Positions 22,970-31,668 of a DNA stretch of 39,669 nt are shown here, piece by piece. Position 1 is the stretch's first letter. Each line of letters begins with the position of its first letter. Origin of the DNA: Bacillota bacterium (GTDB taxonomy: Bacteria; Bacillota; Negativicutes; Sporomusales; CTSoil-080). The notes beneath the pieces were generated by a model. It was not told the DNA's origin. It did not search any database and saw nothing but the letters and a program-made list of their open reading frames with translations. The translations under genes and the position numbers were made by a program. The DNA lies in assembly GCA_017889725.1 (NCBI GenBank), contig JAGGAE010000014.1:1-39669 (forward strand). Reading direction: 5' to 3'.

Positions 22970-23743
22970 ATGGTAATACACATGCTGGAGAGAATCGGAC
23001 GTAGTGTAATTGTAATGCTGGAAAACGGGGGAAGAGTTATTAAACTGTTTTTGGATACGGTGGGGCATCTTCGGCGCAAACCAAATGGCCACCATGTACT
23101 CCAGCAAATGGTGCATCTGGGAGTCAACTCACTGCCTATTGTAATGCTGACCATGTTATTTACCGGTATGGTGCTGACGATACAAACCGCGCATGAGTTT
23201 ATTCGCTACGGTGCTCAATCGTCAGTGGGAGGCATCGTTTTTATTGCTATGGGGCGGGAATTGGCTCCGGTTCTTACGGGAGTCGTTGTTGCCGGGAGAG
23301 TGGGGGCCGCTATTACTGCGGAAATTGGCTCCATGAAAGTTACGGAACAGATTGATGCGCTTAAAGTGATGGCAACGGATCCGGTCGCGTATTTGGTTGT
23401 TCCCCGTCTTCTTAGTTGCATGTTTATGCTGCCTGTGCTGGGAATTTTCGCGATTGTTATCGGTACTGTGGGTGGCTATTTGGTGGCATCTACCTATTCC
23501 GGAATAAGCTCATTCTCCTATTTTCATTCGATAAAAACATATGCAGTTGTTATGGATGTTCTTGGGGGACTTATTAAAACCATTTTCTTCGGGGCCATTG
23601 TAGCTATTATAGGGTGTCACAAAGGGCTGACCACGGCACAGGGCGCCGAAGGGGTAGGTCGGGCCACTACCGGATCTGTGGTAGCGTCGATGATTTTAAT
23701 CTTTATTAGCAATTATTTTTTATCAGTACTGCTATACCGCTAG
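22970..23743 (+). CDS. mlaE: MlaE-type lipid ABC transporter permease
   Basis: MlaE is the membrane subunit of the phospholipid transporter MlaFED. The 257-residue product has the permease signatures MLFTGMVLTIQTAHEFIRYG, GRELAPVLTGVVVAGRVGAA, ITAEIGSMKVTEQIDALKVM and PVAYLVVPRLL, and ends with a membrane segment. These Glu- and Gly-rich motifs contact the ATPase and are standard for MlaE. The start GTA-preceded ATG 22970 follows GAGAGGAA (22955-22962). It precedes mlaF by 9 bases and mlaD by overlap, one compact operon. Confidence 0.94.
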   Translation: MVIHMLERIGRSVIVMLENGGRVIKLFLDTVGHLRRKPNGHHVLQQMVHLGVNSLPIVMLTMLFTGMVLTIQTAHEFIRYGAQSSVGGIVFIAMGRELAPVLTGVVVAGRVGAAITAEIGSMKVTEQIDALKVMATDPVAYLVVPRLLSCMFMLPVLGIFAIVIGTVGGYLVASTYSGISSFSYFHSIKTYAVVMDVLGGLIKTIFFGAIVAIIGCHKGLTTAQGAEGVGRATTGSVVASMILIFISNYFLSVLLYR

Positions 23744-23752
23744 AGGTGAAGT

Positions 23753-24514
23753 ATGATTAGTCTAAAAAACTTATCAGTTGCATTCGGTAATAAGCCGGTG
23801 CTTAACAATATCAGTTTGTCTGTAGAAAAAGGAGAAACCTTGGTCGTTATAGGTCCCAGCGGCTCAGGCAAAAGTACACTGCTTCGACTGATCGTCGGGC
23901 TGACAAAACCGGATAGCGGGGAAGTGTGGGTAGGCGATCAGGAGATTTCTGGTGCTGAGGAAGACAGATTAAATGTAGTAAGACGCAATATGGGGATGGT
24001 TTTTCAATATTCGGCCTTGTTTGACTCTATGTCGGTAGGAGAGAATGTGGCCTTTGGCTTAAGGCAGCATACGCGGATGAAGGAGGAAGACATCGCACGG
24101 GTAGTGAGACGAAAGCTCCGATCGGTCGGATTATCAGGACAAGAAAATAAAATGCCGAATGAGTTATCCGGCGGAATGAAAAAACGGGTGAGTTTGGCCA
24201 GAGCGATTGCTTTAAATCCCGGAATCGTCCTTTATGACGAACCGACGGCCGGACTGGATCCGATGATGTCAGCTACTATTTCTCGGCTGATTTGCAGTAC
24301 GCAGAGGGTACTTGGGGTTACCTCCGTGGTGGTAACCCACGACATGGAAAGCGCCTTTTGGGTGGCCGACCGTATTGCGATGATCTACGAAGGTGAGATA
24401 GTAGAATGTGGGAAAGTAGATGAAATTAAGGCATCGTCCAATCCCTTGGTCCAGCGATTTATTAATGGAATGGCGCATTCCGGAGCCGCGGCAAAAAGGA
24501 GGCCTAAGATATGA
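23753..24514 (+). CDS. mlaF: MlaF-type lipid ABC transporter ATPase
   Basis: MlaF powers lipid transfer across the inner membrane face of the Mla complex. The 253-residue protein has Walker A GPSGSGKST (about 34-42), Q-loop MVFQYSALFDSM, the ABC signature LSGGMKKR and Walker B IVLYDEPTAGLDP. The switch His is in VVVTHDMESAF. ATG 23753 has GAGGTGAA upstream. The last 4 bases overlap the mlaD start (ATGA), indicating translational coupling. Confidence 0.94.
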   Translation: MISLKNLSVAFGNKPVLNNISLSVEKGETLVVIGPSGSGKSTLLRLIVGLTKPDSGEVWVGDQEISGAEEDRLNVVRRNMGMVFQYSALFDSMSVGENVAFGLRQHTRMKEEDIARVVRRKLRSVGLSGQENKMPNELSGGMKKRVSLARAIALNPGIVLYDEPTAGLDPMMSATISRLICSTQRVLGVTSVVVTHDMESAFWVADRIAMIYEGEIVECGKVDEIKASSNPLVQRFINGMAHSGAAAKRRPKI

Positions 24515-25791
24515 CGTTAAGTACAGAAGCAAAAGTGGGGGCAGTTTCAGTCATTGGTTTTTTGCTTTTAATGATAATGGTGGTGAATTTGGGGAATTTC
24601 TCCTTTGCGGAAAAGGGGTATCCGATAAAAGCCGTATTTAGTGATGTTAATGGATTAGTGGCGGGCAGCGGGGTACGATATGCCGGTGTGGATGTCGGGC
24701 GTGTCGATTTGGTTCAAGCGGGTGTTGAGGGTGTTACTGTTCGTATGCGTATAAACTCCGGTGTGAAAATTCCGGTGGGTGCCCAGTTTACCATTAGTAC
24801 AGACGGCCTTATGGGAGAAAAATACATTAATATTATATCAACAACGGTCGGTGAAGCAGGGTATTTAGAGCCTGACGCGGTTGTTCGCGGGCAGGCCCCC
24901 AATGGTATGGACAAATTAGTTAGCAGCGCCGATAGAGTGCTGGGTGAAGTGGAAAAATTAGTGCGGTCACTGAATGAGATAGTCGGTGATGAGCAAGTAA
25001 AAGCCTCAATGAAAGCAACGGCTCTGAATGCCAGAGAAATTACGGAACGTTTAAGCGAATTAAGCGCTACGCTGGCCCGAATGGCACGAAACAATGAACA
25101 GGACGTAAATACTATGGCTGCGAATCTTAGAATTATGTCCGGCAGTTTACGTGATGTTGCGGGGCGTATCGATACGATGATGGAGAGCGTGGACAATAAC
25201 GGGCAAACCGCGAAAGATGTTCGGGAAGCGGTTGGTAATCTTAAAAATACCAGTGTCAGGGTAGAACGTATGGCAGCGTCTTTAGAAAATGTTGTAACAG
25301 ATCCGTCCACAGCCAAAGACATAAAAGAAACATTGAAGAATGCGCGGGAAGTTAGTGCCAAAGCCAATAAAACACTTGCGCAGCTAGATACTATTAAAGT
25401 TGAGTCGGGAGTGGAGATGTTATATAATAGCCACTTGTCTCAATACCAAAGCAATGCAGATGTTAAAGTCAGTACGGCTAATAAAGATTTTGCCGTTATT
25501 GGCGTACATGATATTGGGGAAAGCAGCAGAGGAAATTTCCAGTATGGTCACGGAGATGACCGGTTTGCCGCCAGAGTAGGAATAATAGACGGTAAGGCCG
25601 GTATAGGGGCGGATACTTCGGTAAACAGTCAATGGCGCATTTCCCTTGATGTATATGATCCCAACGAGGTACGGGTAAAACTCAGAAGCCAGTATAAAAT
25701 TGGGTCGGATTTATATCTTATTGGTTTGACGGATAATCTTACGAAAGAACCGGAAGATAACACGTATATTGGGCTTCGTCGCGATTTTTAG
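24511..25791 (+). CDS. mlaD: MlaD-like MCE protein with long C-terminal barrel-like extension
   Basis: MlaD carries lipids through a ring of MCE domains. The 426-residue protein has an N-terminal membrane helix (about 10-30) and an MCE domain (about 37-115, GYPIKAVFSDVNGLVAGSGV, FTISTDGLMGEKYINI). A long helical region follows (about 130-300), then about 120 residues of alternating beta-like sequence ending in RRDF. The terminal aromatic residue and beta pattern look like an outer-membrane barrel, which would let one protein span the periplasm. Published work on Veillonella parvula describes such a trans-envelope MlaD; this matches. It lacks mlaA, mlaB and mlaC neighbours. Confidence 0.9.
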   Translation: MTLSTEAKVGAVSVIGFLLLMIMVVNLGNFSFAEKGYPIKAVFSDVNGLVAGSGVRYAGVDVGRVDLVQAGVEGVTVRMRINSGVKIPVGAQFTISTDGLMGEKYINIISTTVGEAGYLEPDAVVRGQAPNGMDKLVSSADRVLGEVEKLVRSLNEIVGDEQVKASMKATALNAREITERLSELSATLARMARNNEQDVNTMAANLRIMSGSLRDVAGRIDTMMESVDNNGQTAKDVREAVGNLKNTSVRVERMAASLENVVTDPSTAKDIKETLKNAREVSAKANKTLAQLDTIKVESGVEMLYNSHLSQYQSNADVKVSTANKDFAVIGVHDIGESSRGNFQYGHGDDRFAARVGIIDGKAGIGADTSVNSQWRISLDVYDPNEVRVKLRSQYKIGSDLYLIGLTDNLTKEPEDNTYIGLRRDF

Positions 25792-25959
25792 CAAGGTAGA
25801 GACGGTTATATGCCGCCCAATTTGGGTGGCATTCTTGGAGGCAAGCCTTTCGTGATGAGAAGATGACTCCCGGGGGAGAATAATAGCAGTGCGGGTGGGG
25901 AGGAAGCTATGGCTTACCCGCCGAATATAAACAAGTATTTTTAGTGCGGGAGGCTCGAT
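25792..25959. other. Gap between mlaD and tamB with two hairpins
   Basis: ATGCCGCCCAATTTGGGTGGCAT near 25810-25832 folds as a hairpin (9 or so pairs, no T-run), and GCGGGT/ACCCGC near 25893-25921 forms another. No gene or clear promoter is seen. They might modulate expression between the transporter and tamB. Confidence 0.4.
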
Positions 25960-28900
25960 ATGCGCCCTAAGCTTATCGCAATTATATTAGTCATATTCAT
26001 ATTTGGCGGTATCGCGAGCTGCTATTGGTATGGGCAGAGCCAAACCGTAATGGCCCAGGTGAAAGGGGCTTTATCGGAGGAGCTTGCCAAAGACTTGGGC
26101 AGTCATGTTTCTATTGGCGATATTCGGATTGTAAGTTATAATACGCTAGTACTAGAAGAGGTTAAGCTCAGTGATGACAGCGGGTTAATTGGAGAAAGTA
26201 AGTCTATTACTGTAACGATTAAACCACTTGCAATAGTAACGGGAGAAGTGTCGGCGGCGGCAATTGGGCAGGTTAATATGGAGGGAGCTACCATACACCT
26301 TGTTCAGCAAGCCGACGGAGCATGGAACTTTGATGATATTGTGGTGACCATTACATCGCGTAAAGCCGAATTTGCGGGAAAAATCTCCCTGGACAAGGCA
26401 ATGATTACTGTAACGACACCGCAGGGAAGCTGGGGGCTGGAGCAGGTAACAGGAGAAGCCGATTTCGGGCGATCTGCGGCGGTTGTTCTTGACGCGCAAG
26501 CTATCTATTCCGGAGCGCCTGTGAAAGTTGCCGGGGCGATAAGTCGAAACGGACGTAGTACTGTAGAGATACGGATGAACCAATTGGACCTTGCTGTGCT
26601 AAAGCCGTTTATGCCGGAAAAGATAAAAAGCGACAATTTTGGTGGTCAACTGGCGGATATAAAGACTACTGTACGTTGCGAACAAGGCAAGATTACTTAT
26701 TCCGGTGAAGCAGTTTTGAGTCAAGGTGCTTTTGATTTAGAAGGAACACCGGTTCGTGAAATGCAAGGAAATATTGCTTTTACAGATAAGAGCCTAACCT
26801 TGGCGGCAGTGTCGGCGAAGGTTAAAGAGCAGCCGCTTGCGGTTTCGGGTGAGATTAATTTTTCCAATATAGTTCCTGAGGTCAGTTTGAACGTTACCTC
26901 CGACTCTTTTGATTCCCGGGTGCTGGGGGAAAGCGATTTTTCCGGAGTGGTAAGCTTTTCTGCGGTGGTGAACGGCAGTGTTGAGCATCTCGTTGCGGGG
27001 GGGCAAATAACCGTTCCCGAGGGCATGCTGGGAGAATACCCGGTACGTCAAGGACAAGTCCAATTTGTATATCAGGATAATACGATTACCATTAACCAGG
27101 CGCAGGCAACGATGTTCGGCGGCCTGGTAAGCGCGACTGGGCAGGTTGGAATTATAGGGAATACGTTTTCATTTACTATTAACGGACAAGGATTGGATGT
27201 AGCCGCGCTGCCCATAGATATGCAAGGACTAACAGGTACCGGCGCTTTTACCGTTTCTGTGGAGGGGACTGGTAACTTGGCTGATGCGAATCTTACAGGT
27301 AAGGTCTCTGTCGATAACGGCTCCGTTTATGGTACAGCGTTTAAGCAGATGACCGGTAGTATTTCGAAAACAAGCGGTACGATTGCTTTAGAATGCATAC
27401 AATTGGATTTTGACCCGGGGATTTTCTTTGCTAAGGGTGTAGTGGAAAATGGGAAAGTAGCTGTAGATTTTGTTGGGCAAGGCATTCCTTTAGCGAAAGT
27501 TTTAGCGCCGGCAAAAGGCCTTGCTGTGGAGGGCGCAGCCGATTGTGAGGGAAGAGTAAGCGGTTCTTTATCAGATTTAAAGCTAGCGGGGCATATTTCT
27601 GCCTATAACGGCCAAATCTTTTCTCAGCCATTCTCTGTTTTAAACGGTGATCTTACCGTAGATAAGGAAAAAATTACAGTAATAAAGCTGATAGCGGTGC
27701 AAGATGACGCCAGGCAGCAATTGGACGGTTCTATTGGACTCGCCGGGGAACATGAGCTCAATCTTACTGTGACCACGAAAAAACTAAGGGCGGAAAATGT
27801 AATAAAACTGCTTGCGCCGGGGGAACGGATTACGGGCAATATCGACAGCCAAATGAGGATTACCGGAACGGCTGCCGATCCTTGCATTGACGGACAGATT
27901 ACGTTATATGAGGGAAGTTTCCGCGGGCAATTGGTCAATCGTGTGCAGGGGACGTTCCGTCGTCAAAATAATACTATTGTATTAAATAACTTTGAAGTAG
28001 AAGCCCTTAATGCCAAAGCGGCTTTTAGCGGTACGATTTCTGCGGAGAACCAGTTCGATATTGATGTGGAAGCAAAAGAGGTGGAACTTAGCGCTCTCCA
28101 TGTTAATTATCCTTATCCTGTAAGCGGCAAGTTAAAGTTCACCGGCAAGTTGACGGGTACGTATGATGGTATTCTCTTTCATGGTAATATGGCTGCCGAT
28201 AACCTTGTGCTTAATGGTCAGAAACTAGAAGAGGTCAATGGCCAAATCGATGTAGCTGGGGATGAAATTAATATTCCTGCGTTTAGCTTTAGTCAAAAGG
28301 ATGGAAAGTTTAGCTTCACGGGCAGCACGAATATGAAGACGGGTAGTCTTTACGGGAATTTAAACACAGAAAATGCTAGTGTCGCTGGACTGCTGAGTAT
28401 GCTGAATCTTTCGGAAAAAGCGAAAAATGTAGATGGCTGCATGAATGGGAAAGTAGTGGTTTGGGGTACCATGGCGAAACCTAATTTTTGGTTGACAGGA
28501 AGCATGGTCCAAGGCAAAATTAAAAATTATCCGCTGGAAAACGTGGATGTGGATGTTGCCATGGAAAACAACGTAATAACTGTCGAAAAGTTCGAAGCCG
28601 CATCGGGTAAAGGGAAACTTGTAATTAAGGGTACGGCGGAAATAGACGGTCCACTTAACTTAGAAGCCAGCGCAAATGATATGGATGCTGGAGTATTGTC
28701 AGCTTGGTTTGATACCAATATGATAGTAACCGGGAAAATGGGCCTTACGGCGCAGGTATCCGGGACATGGTCGAAACCTACCGTCGGTGCTTCGCTTGCT
28801 ATTTCCCAGGGGGGCTTGGAAAATGCTACATTTGACTCCTTATATGGTATGTTTATTTTGGAGGATGGATGTATTCATGTAGATCAGCTTATGTTTACCA

Positions 28901-30276
28901 AGGGGCCAAATAAAGCCAGTGTATATGGGACTATACCTTTGGCGGCGTTAAATAAAACAGGGTGGTCGCAGGCGACGAGCGCGGATCAAATGGATCTTGT
29001 TGTGCACTTGGATCAGGCCGATCTTAGTATTTTGCCGCTCCTAACAAAAGATGTAGATTGGGCGGCCGGAAAAACCGCCGGGGAGATTCGTGTCGGCGGA
29101 AATTTGACCAAACCCTTGCTTTATGGTAGTATCGTTATCGAAAAGGGAAGTGTAAAACTTTCATCATTAGCGGATATAATCCAGAATGTGGGGGTTGATA
29201 TTCGGTTTGAAGGTGATACAATTAGTATTAAGTCCTTTTCAGGGCAAATGGGAGAGGGCAATTTCCGTTTAACTGGCACAGCCGCCCTTAACGGGCTTCA
29301 ACTTGACAAGTATAATCTGGCACTGATGCTGGATAAATTAACAGTCAACCACAAATATTTTAAGGGTCCCGTCAGCGGCGCGCTTAGCCTTGTTGGCAGC
29401 GAGGGGATACCGAAGTTAAGCGGACAAATCATTTTGAATAATACAGTGGCTAATGTACCTTTTATTCCTGAATTTCCTGAATCTGATTTTAATATAGGAC
29501 TGGATATTGAAGTGGTTGCGCAAAACAAAGTGAGGTTACGCAACTCCTACTTGTACGATCTGTGGGTAGATGGTAAAGTAAAATTTGGCGGCACTTTCAA
29601 GGAACCGGTTACAACCGGAGAGGTTACCGTGGTTCGCGGGACGGTAAGCTATTTAAGAAATCAGTTTAAAGTGCGCAGCGGTAATGCGGAATTTACGCAA
29701 GTAGGCTCCTTTTTCCCGTTCGTAAATCTAAGCGCGGAAGCTTCGCTTGATCGTACGATTCTGTATTTGACAGTAACCGGACCGCTAACGGCTATGGAAA
29801 TTAAGCTTTCATCCGAGCCTGAACTAAGTCAGCAGGAAATATTATCGCTTCTCACTCTGCGCAGCCGATATTTTGAGAATTCCAAGAGCCAGACGGAAAG
29901 CCGGGATGCCGGTTTAGGCCGGGAGGAGCTTCTTGGTATATTGGATGCCGGCTTGCAGATGCGCTTTTTAGGTGAGGCGGAAAGTTCATTCCGAGACTAT
30001 TTCGGCTTAGACGACTTTAGGCTGGTGCGTGGAACGCTTGCCTCAGAGACCAGCACGGCAAGCCGGGAAGCGGCAGTTGGGGAAGATCAGCAGTACAATA
30101 TAGCAATTGGGAAATATGTAACCAACCGGTTGTTTTTACAATACTGGATGGGCGTAGATAAAAATAGAAATGGCTATTTACTTCGTTATGATTTAACCAA
30201 ATGGATTAGTCTTACCGGGGAGCAAGATGAATTGGGAAATCACCAGTTCGGGGTGGAAACAAGATTTAAATTCTAG
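25960..30276 (+). CDS. tamB: TamB-like AsmA-family bridge protein
   Basis: TamB-type proteins form a long hydrophobic groove from the inner to the outer membrane and are implicated in phospholipid transport and barrel assembly. The 1438-residue product has one N-terminal membrane anchor (about 3-22) and a very long run of beta repeats such as GTAADPCIDGQITLYEGSFRG and GTWSKPTVGASLAISQGGLEN. The C-terminal DUF490 domain contains GEVTVVRGTVSYLRNQFKVR, then SLDRTILYLTVTGPL, LSSEPELSQQEILSLLTLRS and a final ETRFKF. ATG 25960 has GGGAGG (25948-25953). It lies between mlaD and bamA, consistent with outer-membrane biogenesis. Confidence 0.93.
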   Translation: MRPKLIAIILVIFIFGGIASCYWYGQSQTVMAQVKGALSEELAKDLGSHVSIGDIRIVSYNTLVLEEVKLSDDSGLIGESKSITVTIKPLAIVTGEVSAAAIGQVNMEGATIHLVQQADGAWNFDDIVVTITSRKAEFAGKISLDKAMITVTTPQGSWGLEQVTGEADFGRSAAVVLDAQAIYSGAPVKVAGAISRNGRSTVEIRMNQLDLAVLKPFMPEKIKSDNFGGQLADIKTTVRCEQGKITYSGEAVLSQGAFDLEGTPVREMQGNIAFTDKSLTLAAVSAKVKEQPLAVSGEINFSNIVPEVSLNVTSDSFDSRVLGESDFSGVVSFSAVVNGSVEHLVAGGQITVPEGMLGEYPVRQGQVQFVYQDNTITINQAQATMFGGLVSATGQVGIIGNTFSFTINGQGLDVAALPIDMQGLTGTGAFTVSVEGTGNLADANLTGKVSVDNGSVYGTAFKQMTGSISKTSGTIALECIQLDFDPGIFFAKGVVENGKVAVDFVGQGIPLAKVLAPAKGLAVEGAADCEGRVSGSLSDLKLAGHISAYNGQIFSQPFSVLNGDLTVDKEKITVIKLIAVQDDARQQLDGSIGLAGEHELNLTVTTKKLRAENVIKLLAPGERITGNIDSQMRITGTAADPCIDGQITLYEGSFRGQLVNRVQGTFRRQNNTIVLNNFEVEALNAKAAFSGTISAENQFDIDVEAKEVELSALHVNYPYPVSGKLKFTGKLTGTYDGILFHGNMAADNLVLNGQKLEEVNGQIDVAGDEINIPAFSFSQKDGKFSFTGSTNMKTGSLYGNLNTENASVAGLLSMLNLSEKAKNVDGCMNGKVVVWGTMAKPNFWLTGSMVQGKIKNYPLENVDVDVAMENNVITVEKFEAASGKGKLVIKGTAEIDGPLNLEASANDMDAGVLSAWFDTNMIVTGKMGLTAQVSGTWSKPTVGASLAISQGGLENATFDSLYGMFILEDGCIHVDQLMFTKGPNKASVYGTIPLAALNKTGWSQATSADQMDLVVHLDQADLSILPLLTKDVDWAAGKTAGEIRVGGNLTKPLLYGSIVIEKGSVKLSSLADIIQNVGVDIRFEGDTISIKSFSGQMGEGNFRLTGTAALNGLQLDKYNLALMLDKLTVNHKYFKGPVSGALSLVGSEGIPKLSGQIILNNTVANVPFIPEFPESDFNIGLDIEVVAQNKVRLRNSYLYDLWVDGKVKFGGTFKEPVTTGEVTVVRGTVSYLRNQFKVRSGNAEFTQVGSFFPFVNLSAEASLDRTILYLTVTGPLTAMEIKLSSEPELSQQEILSLLTLRSRYFENSKSQTESRDAGLGREELLGILDAGLQMRFLGEAESSFRDYFGLDDFRLVRGTLASETSTASREAAVGEDQQYNIAIGKYVTNRLFLQYWMGVDKNRNGYLLRYDLTKWISLTGEQDELGNHQFGVETRFKF

Positions 30277-30291
30277 CAAAGGTGATGCGGT

Positions 30292-30942
30292 ATGTTGCGA
30301 GAGTATATAGCCGAGTTAAATAAAATACGACTGCTGGACGTGGAAGAAGAAAAGGGGTTATGGAGGTCGTATAAAGAAGCGGGCGATATGGAAAGCCGGC
30401 GCCTTCTCATTGAGCATTATCAGCCGCTAGTATTTAAAGTTGTGCTCCAGTGGCGGACTCAAGAGACTGTTGTCTTTGATGCTATTCAGGAAGGGACGGT
30501 CGGGCTGATTGAAGCCGCGGAAAGCTATGACCATAAGCGCGGCGTTGCTTTTAGTATTTATGCTTTCCATCGCATTCGAGGACGTATCTTGAATTATCTA
30601 ACAAAAGAAGGTAAACTTAATTGGGTGTATATGGACTCTCCGATGCCGGATGGCATGGAGGATATGACATTAGGAGAGTGCTTAGTTGATGATACCCCTG
30701 ATATAGCCTACCAGGTGGAATGCAATTATTTGGTAGAACAAATAAAAACCGCTATGGGACGCTTGCCAGCTAGAGAACAAGTAGTAATGGCGGGTATGTA
30801 TCTGGAAGATCAGGAACCAAAGCAATTAGCTGAATCCTTAGACATCAGTCTTTCGCATATTTACCGTCTTCAGAAGCAAGGCACCCGGAGGCTGCGGGGA
30901 ATGTTATCCAGATTGATGCAAGATGTAAAAAAATCATTATAG
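30292..30942 (+). CDS. Sigma-70 family RNA polymerase sigma factor
   Basis: The 216-residue protein has region 2 (VFDAIQEGTVGLIEAAESYD, then HKRGVAFSIYAFHRIRGRIL) with the core-binding and -10 recognition segments. Region 4 (MGRLPAREQVVMAGMYLEDQ, EPKQLAESLDISLSHIYRLQ) carries a helix-turn-helix. The linker between them is short, so region 3 seems reduced. It does not look like SigA, and it resembles the FliA/SigB/SigF-like class more than ECF factors. ATG or TTG choice is clear: ATG 30292 has AAAGGTGATG. It starts 16 bases after tamB, inside the envelope cluster, so it may control envelope genes. Its regulon is unknown. Confidence 0.85.
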   Translation: MLREYIAELNKIRLLDVEEEKGLWRSYKEAGDMESRRLLIEHYQPLVFKVVLQWRTQETVVFDAIQEGTVGLIEAAESYDHKRGVAFSIYAFHRIRGRILNYLTKEGKLNWVYMDSPMPDGMEDMTLGECLVDDTPDIAYQVECNYLVEQIKTAMGRLPAREQVVMAGMYLEDQEPKQLAESLDISLSHIYRLQKQGTRRLRGMLSRLMQDVKKSL

Positions 30943-31086
30943 GGTGAAATTCGGCTGAACATGGACGAACATGAATGAAAATCCTAGATAAACGTCTATA
31001 ATGCCGGATTTCGGCTTAAGATCAAACATCAAAATGTGACCTCTAGGCATGACTATATATTGTGTGGTTATAACAGGGGTGGTAAA

Positions 31087-31647
31087 ATGGCTGATTTTAA
31101 ACGTCAAATGTGTAAGCATTTGCGCTCAGCCAAAGTTTGGCTGGCGCAAGCTGAAGAATCTTTTGACAAGGATAGCGATATCCGTGGCGAACTGAATTTG
31201 TTTTTGGCACAGGCTGAATTACAGCATGCCAGAGAAAGGAACTTGTCCAAGCATGGGAAGTACAAGTATCCTGTGCTTAGGCATGTTATATCCCTGGCCT
31301 TGGCAATGACACTTGTGTTCGGTGGTTATGGGGCATACTGGTTGTCAATACGTCAACCGGAAACACCCGCTTCGCCGCCGCTTGCTGCTCTCGAGCCGCA
31401 GCCGGTTCAAGTCAGTAAGGTTGCTCAGGCTGAGGTTCTTGTGGCTAATCCATCGCCGCCAAAGGTGCCAGAACCGCCGGTTGGGACTGAGATAACTACA
31501 AGCGTGCCTATAGCCGTGCCGGCTCAACCTATGGTTGAAGTAAAACCACAGCCGGTCGTTGTTCCTGTCCAACAGGAAAAGCTATTGTCGCAAGCGGAAA
31601 TGGAGAAGGTTATCCGTGCGGCTGAAAAGTCGTTGCGAGGCCAATAA
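31087..31647 (+). CDS. Uncharacterised membrane protein with Pro-rich tail
   Basis: I recognise no family. The 186-residue product from ATG 31087 (GGGGTGG just upstream) has a charged, helical N-terminal part (MADFKRQMCKHLRSAKVWLA to about 58). One membrane segment follows (about 63-85), then a Pro/Val/Gln-rich stretch (SPPLAALEPQPVQVSKVAQA, PKVPEPPVGTEITTS) and a short helical end. Such tails reach across the periplasm in TonB-like proteins, but no TonB domain is visible. It sits 22 bases before bamA and may share its message, so an envelope role is likely but unproven. Confidence 0.7.
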   Translation: MADFKRQMCKHLRSAKVWLAQAEESFDKDSDIRGELNLFLAQAELQHARERNLSKHGKYKYPVLRHVISLALAMTLVFGGYGAYWLSIRQPETPASPPLAALEPQPVQVSKVAQAEVLVANPSPPKVPEPPVGTEITTSVPIAVPAQPMVEVKPQPVVVPVQQEKLLSQAEMEKVIRAAEKSLRGQ

Positions 31648-31668
31648 ATTTAATAAAGGAGGTAATGC

